Source of the DNA: Symsagittifera roscoffensis
Lineage: Eukaryota; Xenacoelomorpha; Acoela; Convolutidae
Assembly (NCBI RefSeq): GCF_963678635.1
Contig: NC_087065.1
Coordinates: 73,481,345 to 73,545,344, forward strand
Direction of reading: 5' to 3'
Length of the DNA stretch: 64,000 nucleotides
Shown one piece after another: positions 32,165 through 43,493 of this stretch (within the stretch, counting starts at the first letter, position 1; every line of letters begins with the position of its first letter). The notes beneath the pieces are model-generated. The model was not told the origin of the DNA. It ran no database searches and saw only the letters and a program-made list of their open reading frames with translations. Position numbers and translations under genes: made by a program.

Positions 32165-32768
32165 TGTATGTATGCAAATATGAATGTATGTATGCATTTA
32201 ATTATGTATGTGTCTATGTATGTAAGCATGTGTGAATGTATGTATCTGTCTATGTAAATATGTACATATGAGTCTGTATGTAAGCTGTATGTATGTATGT
32301 ATGTAAGTATGTATGTATCTAGGTAGATAGGTATTTATGTAGGTATGTATATATGTTCCTATGTGTGTATTATGTATATATGTATACAGTTATGTAAGTA
32401 TGTATGTATGATTGTATTAGTGTGTATGTATGTACGTATGTATGTGTGTAAGTAACTGAATAAGTATATATGTAAAAATTATCTGTATGAATGTATATTG
32501 TATGTATTTATAAATGTATGTATGTATGTTTGTATTTATGTATGTATGTATACATGTATGTATCTAGGTAGGTAGGTATGTATGTATGTATGTATGTATA
32601 TACGTTCGTATGTGTGTATTATGTATGTATGTATGCAGTTATGTAAGTATGTATGTATGTATGTATGTATGTATGTATTTATGATTGTGTATGTCTGTAC
32701 GTATGTATGTGCGTAAGTAACTGAATGTATATATGTGAAATATCTGTATGTATGTATGTATGTATGAA
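32165..32768. repeat. TATG microsatellite 2
   Basis: Same irregular (TATG)n pattern as microsatellite 1, including the interruptions, so it arose by duplication of the unit and not by independent expansion. Confidence 0.95.
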
Positions 32769-33024
32769 CATTCAGCAAGCAATATATCAATTCGTTGTAC
32801 AAATAGAAAAGAGCTATGAATACTTCTCGGTACAATGCAGTGAAAAAAGACAAACTGTAAGACATACTCGAGATTGGCAAAATAGTCAATAATTGCGTCG
32901 ATCTCATCCCAGGTCGAGATCTCGCTCAAACACTCAACTTTTTGATTTTCAGTCTAGATTTGACCAAATAAAGCGGTCGAATAGGCGTATAATAGGATTA
33001 CTGCTTTCAATGAAGCTGGTAAAA

Positions 33025-33648
33025 TTGTATGTATGCAAATATGAATGTATGTATGCATTTAATTATGTATGTATGTATGTATGTAAGCATGTATGAATAT
33101 ATGTATCTGTCTATGTAAATATGTATATATGAGTCTGTATGTATGCTGTATGTATGTATGTATGTAAGTATGTATGTATCTAGGTAGATAGGTATTTATG
33201 TAGGTATGTATATATGTTCCTATGTGTGTATTATGTATATATGTATACAGTTATGTAAGTATGTATGTATGATTGTATTAGTGTGTATGTATGTACGTAT
33301 GTATGTGTGTAAGTAACTGAATAAGTATATATGTAAAAATTATCTGTATGAATGTATATTGTATGTATTTATAAATGTATGTATGTATGTATGTATTTAT
33401 GTATGTATGTATACATGTATGTATCTAGGTAGGTAGGTATGTATGTATGTATGTATGTATATATGTTCGTATGTGTGTATTATGTATGTATGTATGCAGT
33501 TATGTAAGTATGTATGTATGTATGTATGTATGTATGTATGTATGTATGTATTTATGATTGTGTATGTCTGTACGTATGTATGTGCGTAAGTAACTGAAGG
33601 TATATATGTGAAATATCTGTATGTATGTATGTATGTATGAACATTCAG
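33025..33648. repeat. TATG microsatellite 3
   Basis: Copy produced by the 857-bp duplication, with only small length differences from microsatellite 2. Confidence 0.95.
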
Positions 33649-34039
33649 CAAGCAATATATCAATTCGTTGTACAAATAGAAAAGAGCTATGAATACTTCT
33701 CGGTACAATGCAGTGAAAAAAGACAAACTGTAAGACATACTCGAGATTGGCAAAATAGTCAATAATTGCGTCGATCTCATCCCAGGTCGAGATCTCGCTC
33801 AAACACAGCCCAAGATTTGAACTGTTTGAGCCGTTTTCAACAAGATTTAAACGGTGTTTTTTTAGAAAAAGCCTCTTAAACCGCTCAAATATTGATTAAC
33901 AAAAACCGCTCATAATCCGCTCATTAATTGCGGCGACTTAGAACCGTTTTCAAGCAAAATAAGAGCGGTTTGATTTAAAAAACGATCAAATTTTTAAAAG
34001 GCCTGGAGGGCGATGTTACTATGATAAGCAGTTCGAGTA

Positions 34040-35727
34040 ATTTATTTTTCCCCTAAAATTAAGCGCTCATTAAGGAATAATTATTACATCTAGTCCTGTC
34101 ATTCTGGCCAATTCTCATTCCAGCTGACGAACTAAGAGTATGAGAAGTAATATGAAAAAAACTTTTTCAATTTTTTTTTACTTTCAAAAAAATGCGATAT
34201 CTCGAAAACTACAAAGATTTGAAGGGTCATGTTTTCAGCATAGAATCACAACCCTAGAATGATTGTTTGATAGCATTCAACTAGCAAGTACCATTAAAAA
34301 AATTCAAAGAAATATGTTTTGCACCAACTCGTAATTGCCACAAATGAAATTATCTTTAAATTTATGGACGAACTGTATTCTCCATTTTTTGACATCAATC
34401 CAATATTTTCAGGTAACAGCTTATTTATACTCAAAATATTCATTAACTTTGAACCCCTTTTAGTCGAAGAACATGATTATACCTTATTCTTACAGAATGA
34501 TGGAACAAATGTTCGACCTTCTGAAATTCGCGTTATAGGCAAAATTTTCAAAAGTAAACAAAGAAGTGAGAAAACAAATTGGATGTTTTTGATTTAGTGA
34601 TCGTAAACAGAACTTCATCAAATCGTACACATATAGCTCAAGAACTGTTAGTATTTTGTTATCAGAAAAGAATTTAGTAATGGTATCAAATTTCCTTTTG
34701 AAGCAGATCATGCGAACCGTTTTTCGTTGCATATTCAAAATTGGGTTGAAAAAAGAAAAACTCGTGCCGCCGTAGACGAGCAAGCCATATTGTACTATTG
34801 GCTTGACATTCGACATATAGTAGTTCAGTAGGATGGATCTTGCTACATAATGTTTTATTTTTGATATTAAATCACAGTGACGACTTAGTTTCGATTGAAC
34901 ATTCTGTAAATGGTGAAAAAATTTAAGCTTATCATCTACAATGACACCTAGGTATTTGCAAAAAAGTTTTGGCTGAAAAGTAAAATCAAGTATATCAATG
35001 AAAAGATTGGAAGCACTTCTATCCTTAGTAGAATTAAATAAGGTAGTTTTTTTCTGGGTTTAAGGTTAATTTATTTGAACAAAGCGAGGAAGAAATGTTG
35101 GTCAAATCTTACTGGTATTCTTCATAGATAGATGTTTGACATGATATGTTTGTATCATCTGCAAATAGAAACACATTTGAATTGCAACCTGCGTGCTGTA
35201 TGTCGTTAATTTAAACAAGAAACAAGAAGGGGCCTAAAACAGAGCCTTGAGGTACTCCCGTGTTTACTTGCAACCGATCAGATGAACAGTTGTTTACATG
35301 TACACATTGATACATACCTATTGGATAGATAGCTTTCGAACCATTTGTAGAAAATTCCACGAACTCCATAGCATTGTAATTTCCTCAAAAGAGTTTTATG
35401 GTCCAGCGTATCAAATGCCTTTTTTAAATCATTGAAGAAGCTACATTTAATGTTTTTATCAACAACTAGTCTTAATCTTTCAGTCATTTCAGCTAATGCA
35501 TCAACTGTGGCAAACTTCTCCCTGAACCCAAACTGACGATGATACAGTAATTCAATTTTTTCAAGACAGTTGTAAAATCGAGAGTGCATGATTTTTTCAA
35601 TAAATTTGTTGCAGCTACTTAAAAGTGATATTGGACGGTAATTGCTCATAATTATTCTGTTATCAGCTTTATGAAGAGCTAAAAACCGAGCATACTTGAG
35701 GCTTTGAGGAAACATACCGGAGAAAAA
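34040..35727 (-). pseudogene. Non-LTR retrotransposon reverse transcriptase, copy 2
   Basis: Same protein as copy 1, about 4.08 kb away. It has NYRPISLLSSCNK (closer to the family consensus than copy 1), QFGFREKF, NDLKKAFDTLDH and a SYLSNR region broken by a small TACA insertion. Its catalytic FADD motif (codons at about 35155) is intact, unlike copy 1. The C-terminal part (MSNVKPIVQYGLLVYGG, then NMQRKTVRMICFKRKFD) is an open frame at 34490-34816. The 5' half of the element is missing, so no full ORF2 can be made. Confidence 0.85.
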
Positions 35728-36239
35728 TCAGAGATTAGTTAAGTATGTTATTTTCTCATTTAGCTCCATTCAAAACAAGTAAAAAAAAGTTGAACTACCG
35801 GCTGAAAAGTTTACAGGTGCCGTAGGCTCCTCAAAAAAAGACTAATCGAAGTTGAAAAACACTTACATGTGGCTAGTAAAATAAAAGACTACAAAAAAGT
35901 CAAAATCGACGAACTTTCGCGAGTCTTGATTTCGCCACGGAAGTAAACTTATGTCCAGTTTTATTTAGTGAAAACGAGCATTAGGCATAGACTGGTCGGT
36001 TTTAAGAAGGAAATTTTGATTTAGTCTAATTGCTCCGTTATCAACGCTTTGAAGCGGTTAATTGTTGTTGTTTTTCCGCCACTGAAAATGCCGAGGAACC
36101 GTTTTCGGGTGCTTTAGTTTTTTTCCACAAAAATAAAGTATCAAAATCTTTGATGAACTTTTTGATTTTCAGTCTAGATTTGAGCAAATAAAGCGAGCAA
36201 ATAGGCGTTTAATAGGATTATTGCTTTCATTGAACCTGG

Positions 36240-38229
36240 TAAATTTTAGTTTTTCTCCAGTGAAATAAGCTTTTGAAGAATTCTAGAGCCTTCACATTAA
36301 ATTTTTTTTCAAAAAATGCACTTTCGAAAATTCTGATAGTTATTTTGCTGATTTTCTCCTTATCAGCTTTCGAGGAAAATTTGTTAATTATGTCTAGTTT
36401 AATATTTCTATGAAAAATGCGTCAGCTCAAGGCTTTCCTTCGGATCCTCTAATCGCAACACGAACAAAAAAAACGATAATGTTAAGAAAAAAAAGAAACT
36501 ATTTTTATTCAAGTTTTTACTATTGGGGTCAGAAATTTCCGTGCTACTTAGGCAGCAGCCGGCTATTCCCGTTTTTAGGAGTCGATGAACGAAGTTCGGA
36601 CTCTTATTTGGGTCGTGATTTTTTTCAGAAATCTTAGAATGCTCAATAACTAAAGAAAGGGCATAAACATATTATTGCATTTATGAATGTCCTTGGGTAT
36701 GTCCACTTTCTGAGTTAAATTCAAGTTATTTGCTAAAAGTCAGCAAAGTTCGCACTCCAATTAAAAAGAGGATTCGGCGCGAAAGAACGTATTCCATTTC
36801 TAGTTTCAAAAGTTGAATTTAAATTTCAGATTTTAATTTATTTAAAAAATTCTCATCATAAATATATTTTATTCTTTGAAATTCATAAGTTTTTTCAAAA
36901 AACAAGCCAGTTTTTTTTCAATGCGTTCACTGACTATTTTCCAACTGTCTATTGGCTTTTGGTTTTATATGCGTATTTAGCTAACCCTATAGCTAATTGA
37001 TAATCTATTCTATAAATGTTTCGTACTTTTTAGTTTCTCTTTTTTACGGTGAGATGATTGCTTATCTTCAGGCAACATGATTGATTAGGGGTTGTCATTT
37101 CTCACTGCACCACAAAGCAAACCATAAACTGTCAGGAACATCTCCATTGTAGTTCAAGCACACGGTCGTATTTGAAGCTCGATTTGCACGCTACATCCAT
37201 TATTTGGTAGATATATTCGGTTGGTTTTTTTAAACAAAATGGATATTTTGTCCTCTTTCCAGTTTTTCATTGGATGTTGCCCAAAAATTCATAAACACGC
37301 TGCCTATAAGGTAAAAGAAGTTTCGAAAACTAAATTCAATTTAGCTGAGTTAAACGAAACAAATAAAGCGCCGCAGACCAGCAAACGAGCGCAAAATTTA
37401 AAATTAACATTTAAACAAAGAGAACGCTACGATTTTAATAGAAATTCGATACATTTAACAAATTAATCTATTTAATTACAAAACATTTAAATAATATTTA
37501 CACTAAAAGCGTGGAATTTCGAGCAGATTAATTGATCAATGGACACTAATGGTGAAGTTTTAGAAAACAATCAAAGTTTCTTCTATCGTTGTTCACAAAA
37601 TATCAATTTGTCATCGGTTTTTGGCCCAATTTTTTTGACTGAAACTTCCATGCCTATTATCTTATTATAAATTTTCATCAGTGTCCATAATACATCAAAT
37701 AAATTTGGCAGTAAGCTTTGGTGATGACAATTGGTTCTAAATGTGCCCGTGAATTCAGCATAAATAAAAGTTATGACAGCGCAACCTGCTCTGAGAGCCT
37801 CTCAAATTTTACACAAAACATGAATCTAGTTTGCAAACTGAAGAATCGAAGCAGCAAAGCCACTACTCATAATTGTGGAAAATATACTAAAAAGCAGGCT
37901 GCAATTCTTAACTGATAATGACATCAGCAGCTGGGAAAAAATTAACCTGCAGCTTGAGTTATTCAAAACTGAGGTTTCATGGCCTCATTTGGCGGAAAAA
38001 ACTCGAATACTACACGTCCTTTAAAAAAGTGCAACAGCAAAGAACTAGCTAGCAAGGATTATGCCAGACAGAAAATTCTTCCCTTCTAGTGGTTCAATCT
38101 CACATGGCTGGCTGCAGCCCAGTTCGAACCATTTTCTGAACGCCAGCTAAAGAAGGCAGCCGACAAAATGATAGCAATCTTATCTCATCCGAAGACATTT
38201 TACAGAATGAATGAAACTTCACTCCATAC
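36240..38229. other. Intergenic DNA without a recognisable gene
   Basis: AT-rich. Open frames at 36410-36637, 37221-37466 and 37718-37915 are short and match no family I recognise. The left edge is the end of partial unit 3 of the LINE array. Confidence 0.45.
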
Positions 38230-38600
38230 AATCAGCAAGCAATACATCAATTCGTTAAACATTTTATAAGAGCAGCTATGAATATTTGTCGGTACCATGC
38301 CATGAAACAAGCCAAATTATATTAATCGAGATTGGCAAACTAGTCTATAATTGCGGCGATCTCATCACGGGTCGAGATTCCGCTCAAAAACTGCTCAAGA
38401 TTTGAATCAATTTCCAGCAAAAATTGGGAGAAAACTTTTTTTGAATGGTTTGATTTAAAAAAAAAAACACTCAAACCGCTTAAACTTTGATTTGACAAAC
38501 CGCTCAAAAGCCGCTCATTTCTTAACCACGGTTTGTTAACAGTTATTGAGCGGTTTGAAATAAAAACCGATCAACCGCATCAAAAGAGCTGGAGAGCGAT
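38230..38600. repeat. Diverged 'accgctca' module
   Basis: Contains 'cagcaagcaatacatcaatt', 'gagattggcaaac', 'gggtcgagattccgctcaaa' and several 'aaaccgctcaaa' words, ending in an inverted 'gagcggttt'. It is clearly older than the copies at 29.6 and 33.7 kb. Confidence 0.7.
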
Positions 38601-38659
38601 GTGACTATAAGAATCAGTTGAAAAACTTCCTACAACTTGACCCTGAACCTATGCGGTCG

Positions 38660-39150
38660 GTATGTATGTATGCATGTATGTATGTATGTATGTATGTATG
38701 TATGTATATATGTTCGTATGTGTGTATTATGTATATATGAATGCAGTTATGTAAGTATGTATGTATGATTGTATTAGAGTGTATGTATGTACGTATGTAT
38801 GTGTGTAAGTAATTGAATGTGTATATATAAAATTATCTGTATGAATGTATATTGTTTGTATGAATGTTGTATGCATGTATGTATGTATGTATGTATGTAT
38901 GTATGTATGTATGTATGTATGTATGTATGTATGTATGTATGTATGTATCTAGGTAGGTAGGTATGTATGTATGTATATATGTTCGTATGTGTGTATTATG
39001 TATGTATGTATGCAGTTATGTAAGTATGTATGTATCTATCTATGTATGTATGAGTGTGTATGTCTGTACGTATGTATGTGCGTAAGTAATTGAATGTATA
39101 CATGTGAAATTATCTGTATGTATGTATGTATGTATGTATGTATGAACATT
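38660..39150. repeat. TATG microsatellite 4
   Basis: Includes an almost pure (TATG)n stretch at about 38875-38947. It is followed by another 'accgctca' module (about 39150-39510), as in the other units. Confidence 0.95.
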
Positions 39151-39510
39151 CAGCAAGCAATATATCAATTCGTTGTACAATTAGAAAAGAGCTATGAATA
39201 CTTCTCGGTTCAATGCAGTGGAAAAAGACAAACTGTAAAACATACTCGAGATTGGCAATAATTGCGTCGATCTCATCCCAGGTCGAGATCTCGCTCAAAC
39301 ACAGCCCAAGATTTGAACTGTTTGAGCCGTTTTCAACAAGATTTTAACGTTTTTTTTGAAAAAGCCTCTCAAACCGCTCAAATATTGGTTAACAAAAACC
39401 GCTCATAATCCACCCATTAATTGCGGCGACTTTAGAACTGTTTTTAAAGCAAAATAAGAGCGGTTTGATTTAAAAACCAATCAAATTTTTAAAAGGCCTG
39501 GAGGGCGATG
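39150..39510. repeat. 'accgctca' module next to the retroelement end
   Basis: Close copy of the module at 29571-29930, with a short deletion in 'gattggcaataattgcg'. It lies about 300 bp from the env stop codon, where a 3' LTR would be expected, and may mark the break that removed it. Confidence 0.7.
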
Positions 39511-39804
39511 TTACTATGAGAAGCAGTTCGAGTAATTCTTAAAACTTGAACTGGTACCTATCCCGTAGATATGTATGTTCGTTTTTAGCCAGTATCTGAC
39601 GTCTTTTCAAAAGCAGCTCGTTTCCGAATGCGTATTAGAGAAAAAAGAGGGTAATCAACAAATCCGGCATGGATAGATCTCGATCCATGAGAAAACAGAA
39701 AACGAAGTCTGCCAAAAAACAAAAAAAAAGTAACATTAAAAACGACAAGCTCTAAAAACTTTGAGTAGGGTTTTTGATGAATTCAGTTGTTTTCATAGAT
39801 TGTT

Positions 39805-41577
39805 TCAGCAATTAGAATAACTTCTTATAGCTTCGAAAACATTATGAATCAAAAACAGATGCCGGAGTTCTGTTAAGTCTGGCAATTCTGAAAGAAGATG
39901 CGACAAGGGGTCCGGCAAGTTCACGGTAATCCGTTTTGCTGGAAGTTTGTCACAGCTAGCGAGATCCGGCCTGATTTTTATATATTTGCTGATCAACTGA
40001 GTCCCACAGTCTAATGTTATCAGACAAATATTACAGCCTGCATGATCTTCCCGTTTGGGGGTGTTAAGCTCTTCAAGGCTGTACTCTCGTAGGGAAAATG
40101 ACGCACTGGCTGATGTGATGAGCCAAATCCCGTAGCCCAAACTCGTAGCTTTCTCCGGCGTAGGGAGAAGTATCTTTTCCGTGTCGCACACTTGCAATGC
40201 CGTCATTATTGAATGAAAATAAAGTGTGGCTAGGCATGACGACTGGCCAAGATGTGTCTCCATTGTTTGATGGCAGATCCGGTATGTTGAGCTTCCCAAA
40301 CAATTGGCGTACTGGTCTTCTGTCAGAACTGTCGTTTCCATAGAGTCCTCTGAGATTGCCAGATATGATCCTTCAGTAACCCATTTGATGGCTTCAGTTG
40401 GGTCACCTTGTGGCATAGGTATCACATGGGCCCGGTAGATCTGGAAGGCTGTTTGACTCGAAGCGTACGGTATTGCGAGGTTGAGCAGAAGTCCTTCCTC
40501 AATTGTTGTGACATCGCGAAGCAGTTTCGCGTCATAGTATGAGTGGATATCGCTTGGCGGTATCGCAAGTGTCAATTGGTGATTCTCCTCCTTTTGGCTT
40601 TTGTATACTGCGTCTATGACCGCCAACAAGGATTCTCGCGGAACAAGAGACATCGGTAGTCTTTGGTCCAGCAGAGTCGGTATGGAGTTTAAGACGTTTG
40701 TCTTAAAGGCATAAAGTGCGGCTTTATAGCTGGTTATATCTGCATAGATAACGTTTAGTAGTGATGCTGCTGTGTCGAAGTTGAAGTTGATCTGTTGGTT
40801 CGAGAACAGTGTTTGTGTGCAATCTCGCAAGATGTGGAAATTGCCTTGGATTGCGTCAAATTGTTCTTCGAGTATTTTCCAGTTCCTGTTTTGGTTTTTG
40901 ATGGTTTGTTGTTGAATTGCTCTAATTTCAGACAACTCGTTTGATATCGCAAAGAACTTCTCGTTACTCGATGTTTCGATTTCTGATACATAATCCGTAA
41001 GTGCCATTGAGTACTGTTCCAAAGTCTCAATGTTCTTAGCATTTTCTTGGGCCTGGTCCTGGCATGATCCGAAAATTCCCATAAGTCCACATCCTCCTGA
41101 ATTGCCCATCATTATACCAGAGCCAAACAGACCAATTCCGGCGAAGGCCGCTGCCGCAATTAGTGGAGCTCCCCTGCGGGTACGTGTTGAGTCTAGTGGG
41201 TTTTTGTTGAGGAAGCGGGAAGTGTCAAATCTAATGGCTTGGTCTTCTTGCTTTGCTGCTGCAGCCTTATCCTCGATCATGTCCAGGAGCCAGTCAAGGT
41301 TGAATGGGTCTGTCGTTGTATTGAAATTCGTGGAAAAATCTAGAGGGCACTCTATAGAGGGTGTTCGCCATTTCTCCGAAAGTTTGACGAGGTACTTCCT
41401 CATTGCTGTCTTCAGCGTGAAATTGTACTTTGGGAAAGGAATAAGGAACTGGACATTTACAAACTTTTCTGCCAAGAGGATCTTACTTTCTTTGTGGAAG
41501 ATTATCCCAGAAGACAGAGCATCGTCGTGAGATGCCGATGTACGGCCTATTTGTAGGGTGAGGAGTAGTAATAGCAT
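39805..41577 (-). CDS. env: Envelope-like fusion glycoprotein of the LTR retroelement
   Basis: 590 codons on the minus strand. A hydrophobic start (MLLLLLTLQI) reads as a signal peptide. Residues 132-135 (RTRR) are a furin-type site, directly followed by a hydrophobic Ala/Gly/Ile-rich segment (about 136-157) resembling a class I fusion peptide. A Gln/Glu/Asn-rich helix-forming region (about 175-260) then suits a heptad coiled coil, and several Cys follow. Class I envelope proteins mediate membrane fusion; gypsy-like elements with env exist in insects and in Oikopleura (Tor). The frame stops without a C-terminal membrane anchor, so it is probably truncated, and no 3' LTR follows. It lies downstream of gag-pol in the same direction, separated from integrase by the cargo genes. 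It could instead be a secreted domesticated form, but the surrounding decay argues against that. Confidence 0.75.
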   Translation of the reverse strand: MLLLLLTLQIGRTSASHDDALSSGIIFHKESKILLAEKFVNVQFLIPFPKYNFTLKTAMRKYLVKLSEKWRTPSIECPLDFSTNFNTTTDPFNLDWLLDMIEDKAAAAKQEDQAIRFDTSRFLNKNPLDSTRTRRGAPLIAAAAFAGIGLFGSGIMMGNSGGCGLMGIFGSCQDQAQENAKNIETLEQYSMALTDYVSEIETSSNEKFFAISNELSEIRAIQQQTIKNQNRNWKILEEQFDAIQGNFHILRDCTQTLFSNQQINFNFDTAASLLNVIYADITSYKAALYAFKTNVLNSIPTLLDQRLPMSLVPRESLLAVIDAVYKSQKEENHQLTLAIPPSDIHSYYDAKLLRDVTTIEEGLLLNLAIPYASSQTAFQIYRAHVIPMPQGDPTEAIKWVTEGSYLAISEDSMETTVLTEDQYANCLGSSTYRICHQTMETHLGQSSCLATLYFHSIMTALQVCDTEKILLPTPEKATSLGYGIWLITSASASFSLREYSLEELNTPKREDHAGCNICLITLDCGTQLISKYIKIRPDLASCDKLPAKRITVNLPDPLSHLLSELPDLTELRHLFLIHNVFEAIRSYSNC

Positions 41578-42071
41578 TTCCCTTCAGGAATTCGGGTAAT
41601 TGTTCCTGGTTGGTGGTGACAAATTAGAGTGTGATATCAGTCACGGGGAACTCGTAGATAATTGAGTAGTTGGTTTCTTCGAGTCCGAACCACACATTCG
41701 ATTGTAGTGCAAAGATCGTACTATTGAGTTGTTCTATCGAATCGAAATAAGTCTGAATTCTGAATGGATTGTAGCAGCTGTTGGAAATACTCGTGATTCA
41801 TGAAAGAACGGTCATTCGTGGTTATTGTAAGTTATGAATCGTTAAGAACGTTTGAATTTGTGATTAAGTGGGAGGGACCGTTGTGACATTTACTTTGAAT
41901 CGAGTAAACAGGATGTTTACGCTGCGTTCCAAGTTGGGATTGACCATGGCACTTGCTAAGCGAAATGACCAAATTGGTCATTTGTTCAACGTTTGTTGAA
42001 TTGGGGATTTGTTTGTTGACGCATTATACCTTCGTTTTGAAGATTTTGTTTGACAATTTATATCTAAGTTC
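41578..42071. other. Spacer between env and the small plus-strand ORF
   Basis: About 490 bp of moderately GC DNA without repeats or domains. It would hold the env leader or splice acceptor on the minus strand, and possibly a promoter for plus-strand transcription. Confidence 0.35.
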
Positions 42072-42443
42072 ATGATGTTGGTGTCTCAGTTATTGAATAT
42101 GAGAGTAGTAGATATCGCCAGATATATGGACAATGAGCTGCCTCGGATTGAAGACGGAGTCGACAATGAGGTCACAGATGTATTGGGGGACTCCGAGGCC
42201 GAGTTGCGTGCTATTGTTGTTTCCCTTGAGGACAATATGGTGGATTATGTGCCACCTTTTGCGATCGCTGGGCTGTCGTTTGTGTCGTTCTTTGCGGATC
42301 TAAATGCCGCCTTTGTTGATGCTGTTCGACCTGTGGCTGCTCCCGAGCTAATGCTGCAAATGGGTGCTTTCCTTGAACAGCAGATCGAAGATGCTGATCT
42401 CGTTGCCGAGATTTATGATGTTCATTCGAGGCGAAATGTATAA
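42072..42443 (+). CDS. Small acidic protein of unknown function in the retroelement
   Basis: 123 codons, plus strand, antisense to gag, pol and env. The product is acidic (about 20 Asp/Glu), rich in Val, Ala and Leu, and probably helical: VVDIARYMDNELPRIEDGVD, later LMLQMGAFLEQQIEDADL. I recognise no domain. A balanced composition and the position inside the cargo region make translation possible. The opposite strand also has an open frame of similar length. It might be a first exon of the transcript leading to the JmjC gene, since a strong donor (caggtaagt) lies at 42637-42645, but the reading frame is closed before that donor. Confidence 0.35.
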   Translation: MMLVSQLLNMRVVDIARYMDNELPRIEDGVDNEVTDVLGDSEAELRAIVVSLEDNMVDYVPPFAIAGLSFVSFFADLNAAFVDAVRPVAAPELMLQMGAFLEQQIEDADLVAEIYDVHSRRNV

Positions 42444-43493
42444 ATGTGTAAATATTAATTAATCGTTTCATGAATAATCGTCTTTTGTTTTGTAACGTAG
42501 ATGTGGGGCAATTGTTCGGGAAAAGCATAGTTCGTGTGCCAGAAGCAACTCTTTTTTTCACAAATAAAAGGCCATAAGCAAGTGCCAGAAGCAACTAACT
42601 TTTTTCAAAGGCCATAAGCAAGTGCCAGAGCACCCCAGGTAAGTCCGCGGCCTGTTCCCCGCGGGTGGACATAACTACAAATTAGGGGTTAATTTATGTC
42701 CAATTTTTCATTTCTTGTGACTGGGGCCTATTGGGCTTCAAATATTTTTGTAGATGGTGTCCACTTTACAATAAGATATTAACATCAATCTTCTGTGTTT
42801 TAGCTTTTTAAATTCTGTTTTTCTTTGAGCGAGTAGCGCAGGTAAAGTGACGCGTTGTGTTAATTTTGAATGGATGTACGAGTGTATATAATATTTTCAG
42901 TTGATAATGTGTTCTCCTCTGCCCTGGGGCAAGTTTGTTTTATTCTGATGCCAGAATGGCAGCTATGTACAGTTTGCGGGAAGTCGGACCTGGTCGGAGC
43001 GTTCTCCACTGTGCCCGTCCTTGTCGGAAGAGGACCCCAATGAAAATTCCAGCCGTGTGATGGTGGTTCTGAATGTACTCTTTTGTGTACTGTGGCTGTC
43101 GTGTGTGGCTACAATGATTGTGAGACGACAGTGAACATGTGCTTTGTTTAATGACTACTTGTTTTAGAACTTCTTAGACTTTATTATTAATTTTAATTGT
43201 GTTACTTTGGTACTTTAGTTTTTTAGCTGTATACTTTAATTCAAACTCGTACTTTTCAGCAGTGTTTTTCATAAGATCAATGGTGAGTGCTCAATCGGTT
43301 TTTTAATCTAGATTTTCGGAGTTTGGGTAAAGTATGTCATGGATCGCGTAACTGTTTTCATCGCTTCCGTGAATAATATGCGTTTAAATAGAATTGTAGC
43401 TTTACACTTTTCTACGGAATATTTAGAAGCAGGTCTGCTTTTTCGAACTGAATCTTCGCATTTTAATGCCGTTGTTAATTTTTCAGTTGTGAG
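42444..43493 (+). promoter_or_regulatory. Probable 5' untranslated exons and introns of the JmjC gene
   Basis: Candidate splice sites on the plus strand: donor caggtaagt at 42637-42645; acceptor acttttcag ending about 43259; donor atggtgagt at about 43279; acceptor aatttttcag ending about 43486, seven bases before the JmjC start codon. A 33-bp repeat around 'aaggccataagcaagtgcca' occurs twice at 42568-42628. An ATG in the middle mini-exon would be followed by a stop after splicing, so these are best read as untranslated exons. All splicing here is predicted. Confidence 0.4.

Larger units (their letters stand above)
32080..33790. repeat. 857-bp direct duplication inside unit 2
   Basis: 'gatttgaccaaataaagcgg' begins at about 32096 and again at about 32953, and the downstream microsatellite and first part of the 'accgctca' module are repeated in order. 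The junction is at about 32934, where the module is cut inside 'ctcgctcaaacac' and joined to 'actttttgattttcag'. Confidence 0.85.
28400..35715. repeat. Tandem array of composite LINE-microsatellite units
   Basis: Unit 1 is about 28400-31637 and unit 2 about 31638-35715. Each starts with 'agattagttaagtat' and a ~500-bp conserved non-coding stretch. A TATG microsatellite, the 'accgctca' module and a minus-strand LINE RT follow. Corresponding points lie about 3.24 kb apart between unit starts. They are about 4.08 kb apart beyond the extra 857-bp duplication in unit 2. A partial third unit runs to about 36240. Near-identity implies recent duplication, or possibly a collapsed or mis-joined assembly. 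Confidence 0.85.

Noticed and set aside
28921-33802. Ile-His-Thr-Tyr repeat proteins from the TATG tracts
   Set aside because: Pure microsatellite translation; length varies with repeat number and no conserved non-repeat domain is attached.
39805-41577. Env as a domesticated host fusion gene (syncytin-like)
   Set aside because: It lies in line with gag-pol of a damaged element and lacks a membrane anchor; nothing shows separate selection.
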